This document shows, in pieces, positions 44,200-57,049 of a stretch of 64,000 nucleotides of DNA. A program made the translations under genes and the position numbers. Under the pieces are notes generated by a model. It did not search any database, was not told the origin of the DNA, and worked only from the letters and a program-made list of their open reading frames with translations. Source of the stretch: Toxorhynchites rutilus septentrionalis. Lineage: Eukaryota; Arthropoda; Insecta; Diptera; Culicidae. Location: positions 277,857,803 through 277,921,802 of the forward strand of contig NC_073745.1 of the NCBI RefSeq assembly GCF_029784135.1, in the 5' to 3' direction. Every line of letters begins with the position of its first letter. Position 1 is the stretch's first letter.

Positions 44200-47040
44200 T
44201 TAGGAAAAATGCGAAATTATACGATATTCAATTCGATTTTTGCATTTATTTCTTCACGAGTGTTTTTATTTATAACGATTTTTCAGACTGACTTGCTCCA
44301 CATGCAGTGGAGTCAGATTCTAGGACAACTAATCAAATAGGGCTACCACAATCCGAATGATGAAGAAGGAAACATCCAATGTCATACAATTTAAAACTTT
44401 GAAGCAAATGGCAAAATTAGTTTTCAGCCGAATTCATTCCTGTTTTTGTTTAATTTTGACGAAATGATTTAATCGTACACTTTTATCACCGAGAGATTCG
44501 AAAAAAATCTCGATAATTTTTTTTTGCATATTTTCTTTTTTTTTTCATTCGGGTGAACGAAATTTTGGGTAAATGTGAATGGTATCTGTAGAAATAATAT
44601 ATAACCTTCTCTTGAGAATATCGTTACTCTTTCGAGTCAATGTTTGAATTTTACATTTTTAATTAAAAAAAATCCTTTTTTTGTGAAAAAAGTTTAATTT
44701 TTATTTTTTTTTTCAAAGAATTCGTTCATCGAGTATTCCCTTCTATTCGTTCTGATTCAATTGATTAAAATGCTAAGAATTTACAGACTATAAGTGTTAT
44801 TCCTTCTATTGAACTTCTCAGCTATTGAGGATATCATTCAGCCTTTGCATGATCAAGAACACAACCAAGACAAACACAAATAACGACTTTGCTTCCTATG
44901 TGTTTATGGCTTTAAATCTATGAAAAAATATGAATATTATGAAAATTTATAAACAAAACATACATGAGATAGAAATACAGCTAGCATACTTAATGGCTAT
45001 ACGTAATAGAAAGATGGGCGGTGTAATTGTAGTTATGTCGGAAGTAGTTCAAAGAACCCTTAGTGATTTGTTCAGATTCCACATTCATTGTTAGCCGGCT
45101 TGTGACAATTAGTTAAACGTGATAGACCAAAGATGATAAGACAAGTATATCTTTCTGCATTCTACTATGTTTCAGTATCATGAGATGCATATTTTGAGAT
45201 AAGCGTATCTGTTAAGAATCGAGAAAATAGTAAAATGTAGTAAAGACATATCCACCGTGTCATTTCAGGTTTATTTTGCCGACGCGTATAATGTTGCATC
45301 GTAATGTTAGATAAGTAAATTGAAGCTTTCTTGTTATTTCACAATGTTATACTTTTTTATTTCCAAAAAGCATCCGTTTGATGTAAAACATAGTTGTGCG
45401 AAATTTCAGTATCCTTTGCTGGATTGCGTTATTCATATATACATCGCGAAATATAAGTATTGTAATTATTGTTGTATGTAAATGTATGTTTGTTTTCCAA
45501 ATTTCGTTGGAGTTGGGAGAAATGCAACAGTGGCAAATGGAAATGATCTTATGATTGATATAATGCTAGAAAGCGAATTCTTGTAACACTACTGTATGGA
45601 AGTAAACAAATTGTTTTGTGTAACTCGAGGAAATGTTTTCGAAGATAAGAATAAGCATCTACACATTCCAATAGAAAACGTGTTAAGTGAACTTTACCAA
45701 TCTTTCATCTTCTACCACTATTTATGTTATTCATGTTCAGTGCCATATAAAACATATTGAAAGAATATACGATGGTCGAAAAGTGTTATTTCCCGCAGCA
45801 TCAGCTATGATTCTGCTAGAGTTATTGAAAAAAGTGAAACGAAAACAAAGATCTTCTAAACATTATATATTTACCAAGCATCTTACCACTATCTCTTCTT
45901 ATAATTGTGATTTATGTGAGCAAAATTGTACTCCGACACATCTACCCTTTTATATCCAACCGTGGCATCGAACAGTCTCGAACTATTCGATAGAAATCTA
46001 AAGAACAAACAAAAAATCTATTCATATTTCATAACACTGGATATTCTAGTAATGGTTCTAGTAATATTCAACTTTTTTGATAACAGCAAAATTTATAGAA
46101 AAAAAAAGTTTATTTTAATATCAACTATTCACTTTAGAAATGCACCTAATGAACACCTCAACACGAATATAAGCCGCTGGGAACATAAAGAAGTTGATAC
46201 CGCATTTGTTTATTCTGTATGTCTCCTCCAGTAATTTATAGAAATAAATGTGAACGTACAGAATCTACAAATACGGGAACATACCGAATGTGCTAATACC
46301 AGTTATATAAGCATACAATCCGAGTATATTTATAAACTAAAATGAAAAGATAAATATAACGATTTCCGCCGGAATTGTTTTGTGTTAAACTCATTGCATA
46401 CTAACGACGGTATATAGTTTAATGTCAGTAACAACAATAATGTGTTTTTATATGCCGTATTGCAAACATAAGCGATCAGTTACAGACACAATTTTTCTAC
46501 CATATACATTTGAGCATACACTAAATTAAAGTCATATTGTGTGAACGTGACGTTATACTGTTATCATTATGGGTATCTATGGAACGCCCAAATTGTAACA
46601 CAGTCCGCCAAGGAATTATTTTTATGCGTTGTTTTTTTTTTTTTTGGAGGTTGAAGAACGATACGTTCGAAGAGATTAAACATGAGAGAAGAAACAAACA
46701 TAAATATCACAATACCAGCAAAATTTAAACAAATGAAATAAATTGAATAAACAAAAGAAGTATATTTGTCATAAGGGATAGTGAACGAGATTTTTCTTGC
46801 ATGTTTGAAAGAAATTTCCCATTGATATCTTGTTGGTGGTAGTGGCAAGACTCTTGTCGTATCGTGTGTGTTTTTATTCTTAGATATCGTCGTGTTAGGC
46901 TACTTCGAACATTTTTTCCCATTGAGATATTATAACTGCCGGGTAGTAGATGAATTTCAAATATTCCTCTATATTATCAGCGTGCGTATGTACTCTCTAT
47001 GTAGAAAACCAGCTGAATTCATTAAGAAATAAAAGATATG
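44200..47040. other. Long AT-rich stretch without a gene
   Basis: No open frame here has a recognisable domain. The longest frames (104, 102 and 93 codons near 45687-46234 and 46567) are low-complexity and AT-driven. Confidence 0.5.
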
Positions 47041-47512
47041 TTCATTAGGGTGGCAAAAAAAATTCATCATCGAATTTCAAATACCGACCATGTACAATTT
47101 TATTATTGGCCCAAAAAAATGAACAAAGTTTCAGTTCAATCGAAAAAAAATCTAGGGGTGCCTCAAACCGCTCAAAGTTTTGATTTTTGGCCGCTTAGGA
47201 AGTCCCGAAAATTCGATTTACGGCCAAATTTTTTTTTTCCAGATCACACCGGATCTTGACGTTTTATGCAGTTTTAAGTCATTTGGCATCGACAAAAAAT
47301 TTCGATTTTCCAAACTTCCTTCACTTCCTCCTTGGAAAATTTTCAAGGATCAAAAAATCAAAACTATGAGCGCTTTGAGGCACCCCTAAATCATGTCCTA
47401 TTGAGCTGAAACTTTGCACAGGTTATTTTTCCGGGTCAATAAACAAAATATACATGGTCGATTTTTGAAATTTGACATGATCATTTTCGCAGCAAGCCTA
47501 ATGTTCATATGC
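47041..47512. mobile_element. Fold-back MITE
   Basis: Arms of about 125 bp are inverted. The left arm has TCGAATTTCAAATACCGACC, CAAAGTTTCAGTTCAAT and AGGGGTGCCTCAAACCGCTC. The right arm, read from the other strand, has CAAATTTCAAAAATCGACC, CAAAGTTTCAGCTCAAT and AGGGGTGCCTCAAAGCGCTC. TTAGG/CTAA-like ends border it. No coding sequence is present. Confidence 0.8.
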
Positions 47513-47806
47513 TCGCTCGCTCGCCTAAACACTAAGACCTTCTCTCCCAATCTCATTTCTTTTCATCAACCGGACTGAACAGTGGCTTACAAGCCGGACA
47601 TCCATTTAGTTGTAATTGCGATGTGACAGGAAAACGGTGGCTTATAAGTCGGTTCTCGCTCGGAAATTCGGTTTTTTTTTCTGCCACCGGACAGAGAAAT
47701 GATCGCTCGCCTGAACACTGTGCTCTTCTCTCCCAATCTCATTTCTTTTCAGCAACCGGACTGAACAGTGGTTTACCAGCCGGTACCCGCTCGGAAATCC
47801 ATTTAG
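47513..47806. repeat. Minisatellite array, left part
   Basis: This is the left part of the array described at 50519-53660, separated from it by the LTR retrotransposon. It contains CAACCGGACTGAACAGTGG and the junction motif ATCCATTTAGTTGTAATTGC (47604). Confidence 0.9.
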
Positions 47807-48200
47807 TGCAGTGACCTGATATTGGTTTCCCGAGGTAGAATTTTACTGAAGAAGCATGTCATAGGATATATGTATAATAAGAATTGATATTTTTTAATGG
47901 GAAACATTCCTACTAGAGATAAGGAAAATCCAACCAATGGTTTTCCAATAGGATAGTTGGAATCTTCAATACGAATGGAAAAAAAACCCAAAACTCGTGG
48001 CACGTAGCGAATAAGATAGTTTTAGTTTTCTTAGAGCACTGTACATCCTCTGTGAAGGAGTAGGGAGAAGGATAAAAAATAAAGTAAAAGGGGTCGATCG
48101 TCAGTTACGCGGGAGGACAAACGTGCCTCCTGACGAAAACAGAAAAAAGTGTTGTTATTTTGTCATAAAAGAAAATGTCTTGGACGCTCGGTCCGCTACA
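47807..48200 (+). repeat. 5' LTR
   Basis: Begins TGCAGTGACCTGATATTGGT and ends GGACGCTCGGTCCGCTACA. Orientation follows from the primer-binding site directly after it. Confidence 0.95.
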
Positions 48201-48202
48201 TT

Positions 48203-48220
48203 TGGTGACAGCGGTGGGAT
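48203..48220 (+). promoter_or_regulatory. Primer-binding site (probably tRNA-Leu)
   Basis: TGGTGACAGCGGTGGGAT begins 2 bp after the 5' LTR. The TGG start plus GTGGGAT suits the 3' end of a leucine tRNA; the isoacceptor is inferred from memory of tRNA ends. Confidence 0.65.
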
Positions 48221-50110
48221 GCTGTCCAAGTGGGGACAGCAGCCCACCCATTAAGTGATTATTCAGAAGCTATCGCGAGTGCTTACGCGATTTTTATCAA
48301 AACTGAAGAGACAAAAGAGATTGTTCCAGCATGGAGAAATTTTCGTGCGTAATTCAAAAGCTGGCGTTTGGCGCAGATTCGGAATTTACAAACAGTGTAT
48401 AAAGTGGATACGAGGCAAAAAAAAATAACGAGTGTTGTGAAACAGCAGGACTCGAGTATCGTAGATGCTTGTGACCGATTTGAGCGCCTCAACGACAGGC
48501 GCTCAAATAAGAACAAAACAAAAAGTGTCATTGAGAAGATGCGCATACGCAATAGAATATGTGAACAATTCAAGTGCAATAGCTGAAAATAGAAGCAGTG
48601 TGATGATATTAAGGATGCAGAGATGTATTAAAGAATGGGAACGCTGTGTGAACGAGAGACCACGGTCGATGGCGGCCGGCGGGATTTGGTGCGTTGCCGT
48701 GATGCCAGGATTGAGGATTCTGGTTTCTGGATGGGGGAAGACATTATTAACACTAAGGTGAACCTAGTTAAGCTAATTAAATAATTTTAGAAGAAAAAAA
48801 TAATATATGTAAAAGTATAAATTTGAAAAAAAAACCTAAAATCGCTGATGCATTTGAAACGATGCAATCAGCAGATGCTACGAGCGGAACAAAAATAGTT
48901 TCGATTCATTCAAAACATTCAATTCAATTTTTTTTAAATTCCAAAACAATTAATCAATAAAATTGAAAAAAAATACAACAAAATTACTTTTTGATCAATT
49001 CTGTAAGAACTGATTGTTCTCTTTAGAAAAAACACAATCGTGTCTCCCATACTTTAATTGTATGCATAGGGAAATATGGGGAAATGTACTTATCGATCAT
49101 TTAAATAGGTGTGGTTCTTAATTTTACAAGCACACTTTGAAGTGGGATTTAAAAAAAAAGTGAATGATTGAGCCATATATGTCTACAGCCAATTTAACAA
49201 GAATGTGTCCATCAATCGTGATCATAGCTTTTGAATGTACCGAAGGGCTGGGAAACTAGGAATTTTTTCCTGTAAGGGCATGTATGTCCCAATACTTACT
49301 AAAAAGTTCATGAGAGACTTAAAATGTGGGATATGATATTATCAAATAATAAAAATAAAGCAAAATGAAGTAGCGCTATAAAAGCGGAGAAGAATCATGG
49401 GAGAGGAATTTACAACCTCCAACATTAAAAAAATAAAACAAAGGAAATTAAAGAATAAATAAGGTTAAAGATTAAACAATGAATTAGAGGGAAAAATATA
49501 TATTCAGCAAGAATGATGAAAGTAAACATATTGCACCAAGAATTTTTTTTAATGAAGCTCTAAACGCTCAGCAATGATAATCGGTAAGACTTTTTGGGAA
49601 GCTTTAAGGAGATATGACCATTTTAGTTTCAATATAGAATTGCAGTATTACAGAATTGAAGGAATTTAGTTTTTACAATACAACCGGAAATAGGAAACAG
49701 TAACTGAAATTCTATTTTTTTTACGATATTTTGTACAAAAAAGGACATGACCCTACACTTTCAGTTTTTTTTCTTCGACAAGTCGAGCTCATTTGTAGGT
49801 GTAGCATTCTACTTTATTTAGCTTTGGTTATCAGGCAGCAACATCACTTTTGATGTTAGATTACTGTTTTGTAAAACACCAACAATTAGCGTATAATAAA
49901 AAAAATCGAAGAAATAACATACATATATATGCAGATATTAAAACAACTCAGAAACACATTTTTATAGAGTTATAACCATTTATATAAAAAAAGCTATTGC
50001 AATTTATTACACTAAAAAAATGAAAACAATATCTAAACAGTTATGTAGGTAAAATCAACCTCACTAACCCGTTTTAGTGAAAACTCTTCCAGTTTTCCCT
50101 AAAACTCATT

Positions 50111-50123
50111 GAGTAGGGGGAGA
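50111..50123 (+). promoter_or_regulatory. Polypurine tract
   Basis: GAGTAGGGGGAGA lies directly before the 3' LTR, at the plus-strand priming position. Confidence 0.75.
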
Positions 50124-50518
50124 TGCAGTGACCTGACATTGGTTTCCCGAGGTAGAATTTTACTGAAGAAGCATGTCATAGGATATATGTATAATAAGAA
50201 TTGATCTTTTTTAATGGGAAACATTCCTACTAGAGATAAGAAAAATCCAACCAATGGTTTTCCAATAGGATAGTTGGAATCTTCAATACGAATGGAAAAA
50301 AAAACCCAAAACTCGTGGCACGTAGCGAATAAGATAGTTTTAGTTTTCTTAGAGCACTGTACATCCTCTGTGAAGGAGTAGGGAGAAGGATAAAAAATAA
50401 AGTAAAAGGGGTCGATCGTCAGTTACGCGGGAGGACAAACGTGCCTCCTGACGAAAACAGAAAAAAGTGTTGTTATTTTGTCATAAAAGAAAATGTCTTG
50501 GACGCTCGGTCCGCTACA
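50124..50518 (+). repeat. 3' LTR
   Basis: Nearly identical to the 5' LTR, with a few substitutions (for example GACATTGG against GATATTGG) and single-base indels, so insertion was recent. Confidence 0.95.
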
Positions 50519-53500
50519 TTAGTTGTAATTGCGATGTGACAGGAAAACGGTGGCTTATAAGCCGGTTATCACTCGGAAATCCCGTTTCTTTCCTGCCACC
50601 GGACAGAGAAATGGTCGCTGGCCTGAACACTATGCTCTTATCTCTCAACCTCATTTCTTTTCTGTCACCGGACAGAAGAATGGTCGCTCGCCTGAACACT
50701 ATGATCTTCTCTCCCAATCTCATTTCTTTTCTGACACCGAACTGAACGGTGACTTAAAAACCGGTGCTCGCGAGGAAATCCCATATCTTTCCTGCAACCG
50801 GACAGAAATAATGATCGCTCGTCTGAACACTGCTCATCTCTCCGAATCTCATTTCTCTTCTGTCATCGGAAAGCTGATGCCGGCTCGGAAATCCTAATTC
50901 TTTTCTGCCACCGGGCAGAGGAATGATCGCTCGTCTGAACACTGCTCATCTCTCCCAATCTCATTTCTCTTCTGTCATCGGAAAGCTGATGCCGGCTCGG
51001 AAATCCCATTTCTTTTCTGCCACCGGACTGAGAAATGATCACTCGCCTGAACACTATGATCTTCTCTCCCAATCTCATTTTTATTCTGCCACCGGACTGA
51101 ACGGTGGCTTATAAGCCGGTTCTCGCAGGGAAATCTCATTTCTTTCCTGCCACCGGACAGAAAAATGATCGCTCGTCTTTACACTATGCTCTTATCTCCC
51201 AATCTTATTTCTCTTCTGTCATCGGAAAGCTGATGCCGGCTCGGAAATCCCATTTCTTTTCTGCCACCGGACTGAGAAATGATCGCTCGTCTGAACACTG
51301 CTCTTCTCTCCCAATCTCATTTCTTTTCTGTCACCAGAAAGCCGGTGCCCGCTCGGAAATCTCATTTTTTTTCCTGCCACCCGACAGAGAAATGATCGCT
51401 GGCCTGAACACTATGATCTTATCTCCCAATCCCATTTCTATTCTGCCACCGGACTGAACGGTGACTTAAAAACCGGTGCTCGCGAGGAAATCCCATTTCT
51501 TTTCTGTCACCGGACAGAAAAAATGATCGCTCGTCTGAACACTGTGCTCTTCTCTCCCAATCTCATTTCTTTTCAGCAACTGGACTGAACAGTGGTTTAC
51601 CAGCCGGTACCCGCTCGGAAATCCATTTAGTTGTAATTGCGATGTGACAGGAAAACGGTGGCTTATAAGCCGGTTATCACTCGGAAATCCCGTTTCTTTT
51701 CTACCACCGGACAGAGAAATGGTCGCTCGCCTGAACGCTGCTCTTCTCTCCCAATCCCATTCCTTTTCTGCCACCGGACTGAACGGTGGCTTATAAGCCG
51801 GTTCTCGCGGGAAAATCTCATTTCTTTCCTGCCACTAGACTGAACGGTGGCTTAAAAACCGATGCTCGCGAGGAAATTCCATTTCTTTCCTGCCACCGGG
51901 CAGAAAAATGATCGCTCGTCTGAACACTATGCTCTTCTCTCCCAATCTCATTTCCCTTCTGCCACCGGAAAGCTGATGCCCGCTCGGAAATCCCATTTCT
52001 TTTTTGCCACCGGACTGATAAATGATCGCTCGTCTGAACACTATGATCTTCTCTCCCAATCCCATTTCTATTCTGCACCGGACTGAACGGTGACATAAAA
52101 ACCGGTGCTCGCGGGGAAATCCCATCTCTTTCCTGCCACCGGACAGAGAAATGATCGCTGGCCTGAACACTATGCTCTTATCTCTCAACCTCATTTCTTT
52201 TCTGTCACCGGACAGAAGAATGGTCGCTCGCCTGAACACTATGATCTTCTCTTCCAATCTCATTTCTTTTCTGACACCGAACTGAACGGTGACTTCTTCT
52301 TTCCCTGTTGGATGTGAACCACTGCGTCCATTATTCTGAACTATTGTGGTATATCCCATTTTTTTGTACTCCGCTTCAAGTTTACCTACTGCTTATTGAT
52401 GAAGAAGTAGACTGAAAGCTATAGCGAGATAGATGCCAATCAGGAATACTCTGTTTGATAAATTTTTTAATCCTGATCGGCGACGCAGACCAAATTTCTT
52501 TGGGCTCCAGAATAGCCTTATCAAGGTATTGAAGTCTGCGTCTAGTTAGAGCTCCACAATTACAGAGCAAATGTTCCGAGGTTTCGCTTTCGGTATTACA
52601 AAAACGACAAATATCATCTTGCACTTAAAAACCGGTGCTCGTGAGAAAATCCCATTTCTTCTCTGTCACCGGACAGAAGAATGATCGCTCGCCTGAACAC
52701 TATGCTCTTTTCTCCCAATCTCATTTCTTTTCTGACACCGAACTGAGCGGTGGCTTAAAAACCGGTGCTCGCGAGGAAATCCCATATCTTTCCTGCAACC
52801 GGACAGAAATAATGATCGCTCGTCTGAACACTGCTCATCTCTCCCAATCTCATTTCTCTTCTGTCATCGGAAAGCTGATGCCGGCTCGGAAATCCCATTT
52901 CTTTTCTGCCACCGGACTGAGAAATGATCACTCGCCTGAACACTATGATCTTCTCTCCCAATCCCATTTTTATTCTGCTACCGGACTGAACGGTGGCTTA
53001 TAAGCCGGTTCTCGCAGGGAAATCTCATTTCTTTCCTGCCACCGGACAGAAAAATGATCGCTCGTCTGAACACTATGCTCTTATCTCCCAATCTCTTCTG
53101 TCATCGGAAAGCTGATGCCGGCTCGGAAATCCCATTTCTTTTCTGCCACCGGACTGAGAAATGATCGCTCGTCTGAACACTATGATCTTCTCTCCCAATC
53201 CCATTTCTATTCTGCCGCCGGACTGAACGGTGGGTTAAAAACCGGTGCTCGCGGGGAAATCCCATTTCTTTTCTGCCACCGGGCAGAGGAATGATCACTC
53301 GTCGAGGAAATCCCATTTCTTTTCTGTCACCGGAAAGAAGAATGATCGCTGGCCTGAACACTATGCTCTTCTCTCCCAATCTCATTTCTTTTCTGCCACC
53401 GAAATGAGCGGTGGCTTAAAAACCGGTGCTCGCGCGGAAATCCCATTTCTCTCCTGCCACCGGACAGAAAAAATGATCGCTCGTCTGAACACTATGCTTT

Positions 53501-53660
53501 TCGCTTCCGATTTCATTTCTCTTCTGCCACCGGAAAGCTGATGCCCGCTCGGAAATCCCATTTCTTTTCTGCCACCGGACTGAGAAATGATCGCTCGTCT
53601 GAACACCATGCTATTCTCTCTCAATCCAATTAATTTTCTGCTCGGAAATCCATTTAGTTG
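50519..53660. repeat. Large composite minisatellite array
   Basis: Two alternating half-units make a repeat of about 115-130 bp. Half A has GGACAGARAAATGATCGCTC, then GTCTGAACACTATGCTCTTC and TCCCAATCTCATTTC. Half B has CCACCGGACTGAACGGTGG followed by CTTATAAGCCGG (or CTTAAAAACCGG) and TGCTCGCGAGGAAATCCC. The CTGAACACT core or a close variant occurs about 23 times over both parts of the array. A longer-period junction, ATTTAGTTGTAATTGCGATG, occurs at 47606, across the LTR insertion site, at 51626 and at 53652, suggesting higher-order structure. Stop-poor frames run on both strands. Confidence 0.9.
52297..52624 (-). pseudogene. 5'-truncated non-LTR retrotransposon 3' end inside the satellite
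   Basis: The minus strand encodes ICRFCNTESETSEHLLCNCG, a C-terminal C-x2-C..H-x4-C zinc knuckle of APE-type non-LTR elements, then RLQYLDKAILEPKEIW and a stop near 52382, then a short 3' UTR. Satellite sequence (GACGGTGACTT / ACTTAAAAACCGG) abuts both sides with a short ACTT repeat, so it inserted after the array formed. Confidence 0.75.
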
Positions 53661-53739
53661 TAATTGCGATGTAACAGGGCAATGGTTTTGTTGGTACTTT
53701 TTTTTTACATTTCACTCTAATCAGCGATCAGCATCAGAG

Positions 53740-53905
53740 TGAATTTGTTGTAACTTTAAAACAATCTACTAAAGAATTAAGATTTTTTTTAAATTTAAAT
53801 TTCGCTCCTTGTTAGGGTAACATCAATAATTGAATCGCGGGTGAATTGATTGAAATAAGTTCGTAGTCCTACGTTAACAATGCGGTCGTGTCTAAGGCAT
53901 CACCC
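53740..53905 (-). repeat. End fragment of the palindrome-bounded module family
   Basis: On the minus strand, 21 nt ending GACACGACC (53884-53904) are followed by GCATTGTT and AACGTAGGACTACG. The length and spacing equal those at 6505 and 35916. The adjoining stretch to about 53740 matches 19870-20036. The left hairpin arm is decayed. Confidence 0.6.
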
Positions 53906-56900
53906 TGATAATTTTTCGAATGTTTGGAACATGAGAACATGAGGCGTGAGTTGAAGATTTTTATTTTTTTTATCGAATTCAGCTGGAATATTAAGAAACA
54001 CTTACGTTACCTCAATGGAACTAGCAAACCACATTTGCCGAGATGTCAAAAATTGACAAATTATCTGAATTTTACTTGTTATCGTCAATGCAAAACATTC
54101 CCTTGTACACTAAATGCTAGATGTCGACCTTCATCTTCATGTTCATGTTTCTCTTTTCTCCGATGTTCAGTCATTACAATCATTAGGTTGAAGGTTCATC
54201 GTTCGAAAAAAAATAGACTACATTTTTTACCTACCAGGACTCACATTTCATGACCAAAATTGTAATTGTCATAAAAAGATGGAGATGTAATATTCGAGTG
54301 ATTAATATCCAACAAAACGCGAGTAATTGGAAAGTTTCATTAAAGTGCAACAATGCTTTGTACAGCTTCGGCAATTAAGTCTCCGCGAACTCACGAAAGT
54401 ATTATTAGGTGTGACGGCGAGTGCTATCTACATACAATCCAATCAAAACCTGCTCTCAATTAAACTGTCCTCTTAATTATTTTCAGCAAGCGTAATGGTG
54501 AGTATGGCAGTTTTTTGTAGTAAAAAAAAAATTGCGACCCTAATTTCGTGAAGCCCATAATACCCACACTTAATTGGAGCGCAGAACAAAGGCAACGAAT
54601 TCGCGATGGGATCCATACGGTGTGAGATAGCACACGTTGTGGTTTTTCACCGTCGCATTTTCCGAGACAGACCGGAATAGCACATACTCAACAAAAAAAA
54701 AGAGCTCAGTGAAGGGTAGGAGGAAGGGGACGTTGAGTGTAAAGCCTCCAAATGACCATTTTTTATATTTCATAATTATGTTTCAACAGGTCCTTTGCCG
54801 CGCGTCACCCGATTCGCGCTTACCCAAGTCTGGTCTGGATTTGTTTGATGTGAAAAGCCGATGTTGAACAGAGAGTCGGGGGTGTTTGTTTCCTCTAGCG
54901 GGAAGAAAAGCATGTAGCTTTTGTCCTTCGGTCTGACAGCAAACATAGAAAAACGACAATGACTATATTAGCAATGGCAGAAGCGGGGAGCTAATGCAAC
55001 AGCGATGAGATTGCAGCAACGTGTAGTTTGTGGATATTTTTTCTAGTTGGGGTGTTTAATGCCAGTTACTGGCTGTGGAAATATTCGGAATTTAATAACT
55101 ATAATTATAGAAAATAACATTTTGATGTTCTTTATTCGTTCAAGTTCAAGTCTCAACTTCAATGTTTTCCAAACCCTATCGTGTCGCCACGAAACCACCC
55201 CTAGAAGGAGTTAAACATCATGACCTACAATAACGATACCTTAATACAGGATAATTTGCGGTAGTAAATTACTGTCTTGGTGGAAATTTACGTGGAACGT
55301 TCGCTTGGATTCTCTGTGATTATATCGACCAAACGCAACCAGCCAATGTTTTTTTCCGTTCTTATTTGAACTGATGTCTAAGAATGGGAGTGGGAATATC
55401 TGAATGCGGCAGAACGCTGTTGTGATAGAACTTCTCAAATGAGGTAATTTTCAATTTGGTTTTAATGACTTCGGGCGGATAATCATCAGACACGAGGGCA
55501 GTGAGTAAGAATTTGTTGAGATTCTATGATTTATCGCTGTTGCTCCTATTATGGTGAAGTGCGATGTGAGTAATCCACTTGATTGAATTGGTTAATTTTG
55601 AGTTTTTGGGATGTTGTTTTTTGAAATACTGTATCAAGGGGGGACCCCTCTCTGGAAGGTCGAAAAATAATGAATTTTCGTGACTTTCTTCGGATGCTAA
55701 GAATAAAGTGAAGTGTTTGGGTATTTTGGTTATTGTTTGAGGTATATTTGAAGATGTATTTTCCATTTTTTGAGTGATTATAACACTGTTGACAGCTGGA
55801 TGCGTAGATGCTTTCTGAAAATAGGTACCTTGTTGGTGGTATCGGTTCTGAAGCAACGAGGTGTCGTGAAAAGAATCCAATGAATATTTTGAAACCTTAG
55901 GACAATATCTAAAGCGTTACATAGGGGTTTTTTAAAATACGAAAAATTGTCAAAATTACGGCCATTCTTGTTAAAAATGAGTTATTTTTCATAAAAAATC
56001 GCTGTTGATAAATAAATAAAAATCGAAAAAAATAGATATCAAAAAACCGCTTTGTAACGCTTTAGATAATCCATTTTTACATGCTGATAAAAAAATTCAG
56101 CCAAATCGATCGAGTAGATCCTGAGATAACGATACCACAAGTTGAAAAAACATGGTTTCTAGAAAAACGCGTTTCAAAATTCGTACAGCAATACTATGTC
56201 CCTTGAGGTGACTTCATACTTTTGGCTGTAACTTTCCAACGAAATCAAATATCGGAAAAATCCTTTTAGGACAACATTTCAGACGACATAAGCTTCCCAA
56301 AAATGCAAAGAACAAAAATTCGATTTTTAAGATTTTCCAGACCTGGGTTCCCTCTAAAGCAATAAAATAATTTGTTATATAAAATGCAAAGGCTAAACGA
56401 TGTTGCCCACTAAACCTTGCTTCAGTTAGAATCTGTATGCAACATGTTCATGTAAATCGAGGGAAACACACGGTTCTTCCGATAACGATGATTATATTTC
56501 AATCAGCTTCAAGCTGTAAATATTCCCAATTAATTTTATACAATATGTTTGACAATTATACCTACATTACAGTGTGGCTGTATGATTTACGCAATGGACA
56601 CGACAGCTATATCCTTAAATGTAGCACTGTTTCGCTGGGTAGTTATAGAAGTATAATTTACTTCAAGCTCAAATTCATATGTTATAAATTCAATTCCTAA
56701 CCTGTATTGTCAATCACTTCTGTTCACGTAGAATATAAATGTTTTTTGACCTTTCAATGTAGAATGCTGTAATTTTAATATGCACTCAGTTAATCATAAT
56801 CTATCTAATTTGTAACACTATTTTACCAGTAAATTTTATATATCAATGATCAAAAAGTAATACCACGAGATTTAATAAAGCACACTCTTCAATCCTATGA

Positions 56901-57040
56901 ACTGTCTGAATGCCTTATATTGTTCATAAGCTTTGATGTAGTCTATCAAGAAATGTCGTTGGATCTCCACAGTGGGATTAAATGATGTGCCTTTAGTTAC
57001 AGATAGGGTCGCCAGCGATTGGCCACTGCAGCAACACAAC
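53906..57040. other. Non-coding stretch
   Basis: No gene supported. 55900-56350 has the style of a dispersed insect repeat (ACGATACCACAAGTTGAAAA, AGAAAAACGCGTTTCAAA), but I see no ends. The 118-codon minus frame at 55524-55880 is not recognised. Confidence 0.4.
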
Positions 57041-57049
57041 AAATCAACT

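Larger units (their letters stand above)
47807..50518. mobile_element. Complete non-autonomous LTR retrotransposon
   Basis: Two near-identical LTRs (394 and 395 bp, TG..CA) flank a 1.92-kb interior. The 4-bp target duplication TTAG is at 47803-47806 and 50519-50522. A primer-binding site follows the 5' LTR and a purine tract precedes the 3' LTR. The interior has no gag or pol; its longest frames are below 100 codons. It must be mobilised in trans. The target is a satellite unit, whose sequence closes perfectly if the element is removed. Confidence 0.95.
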
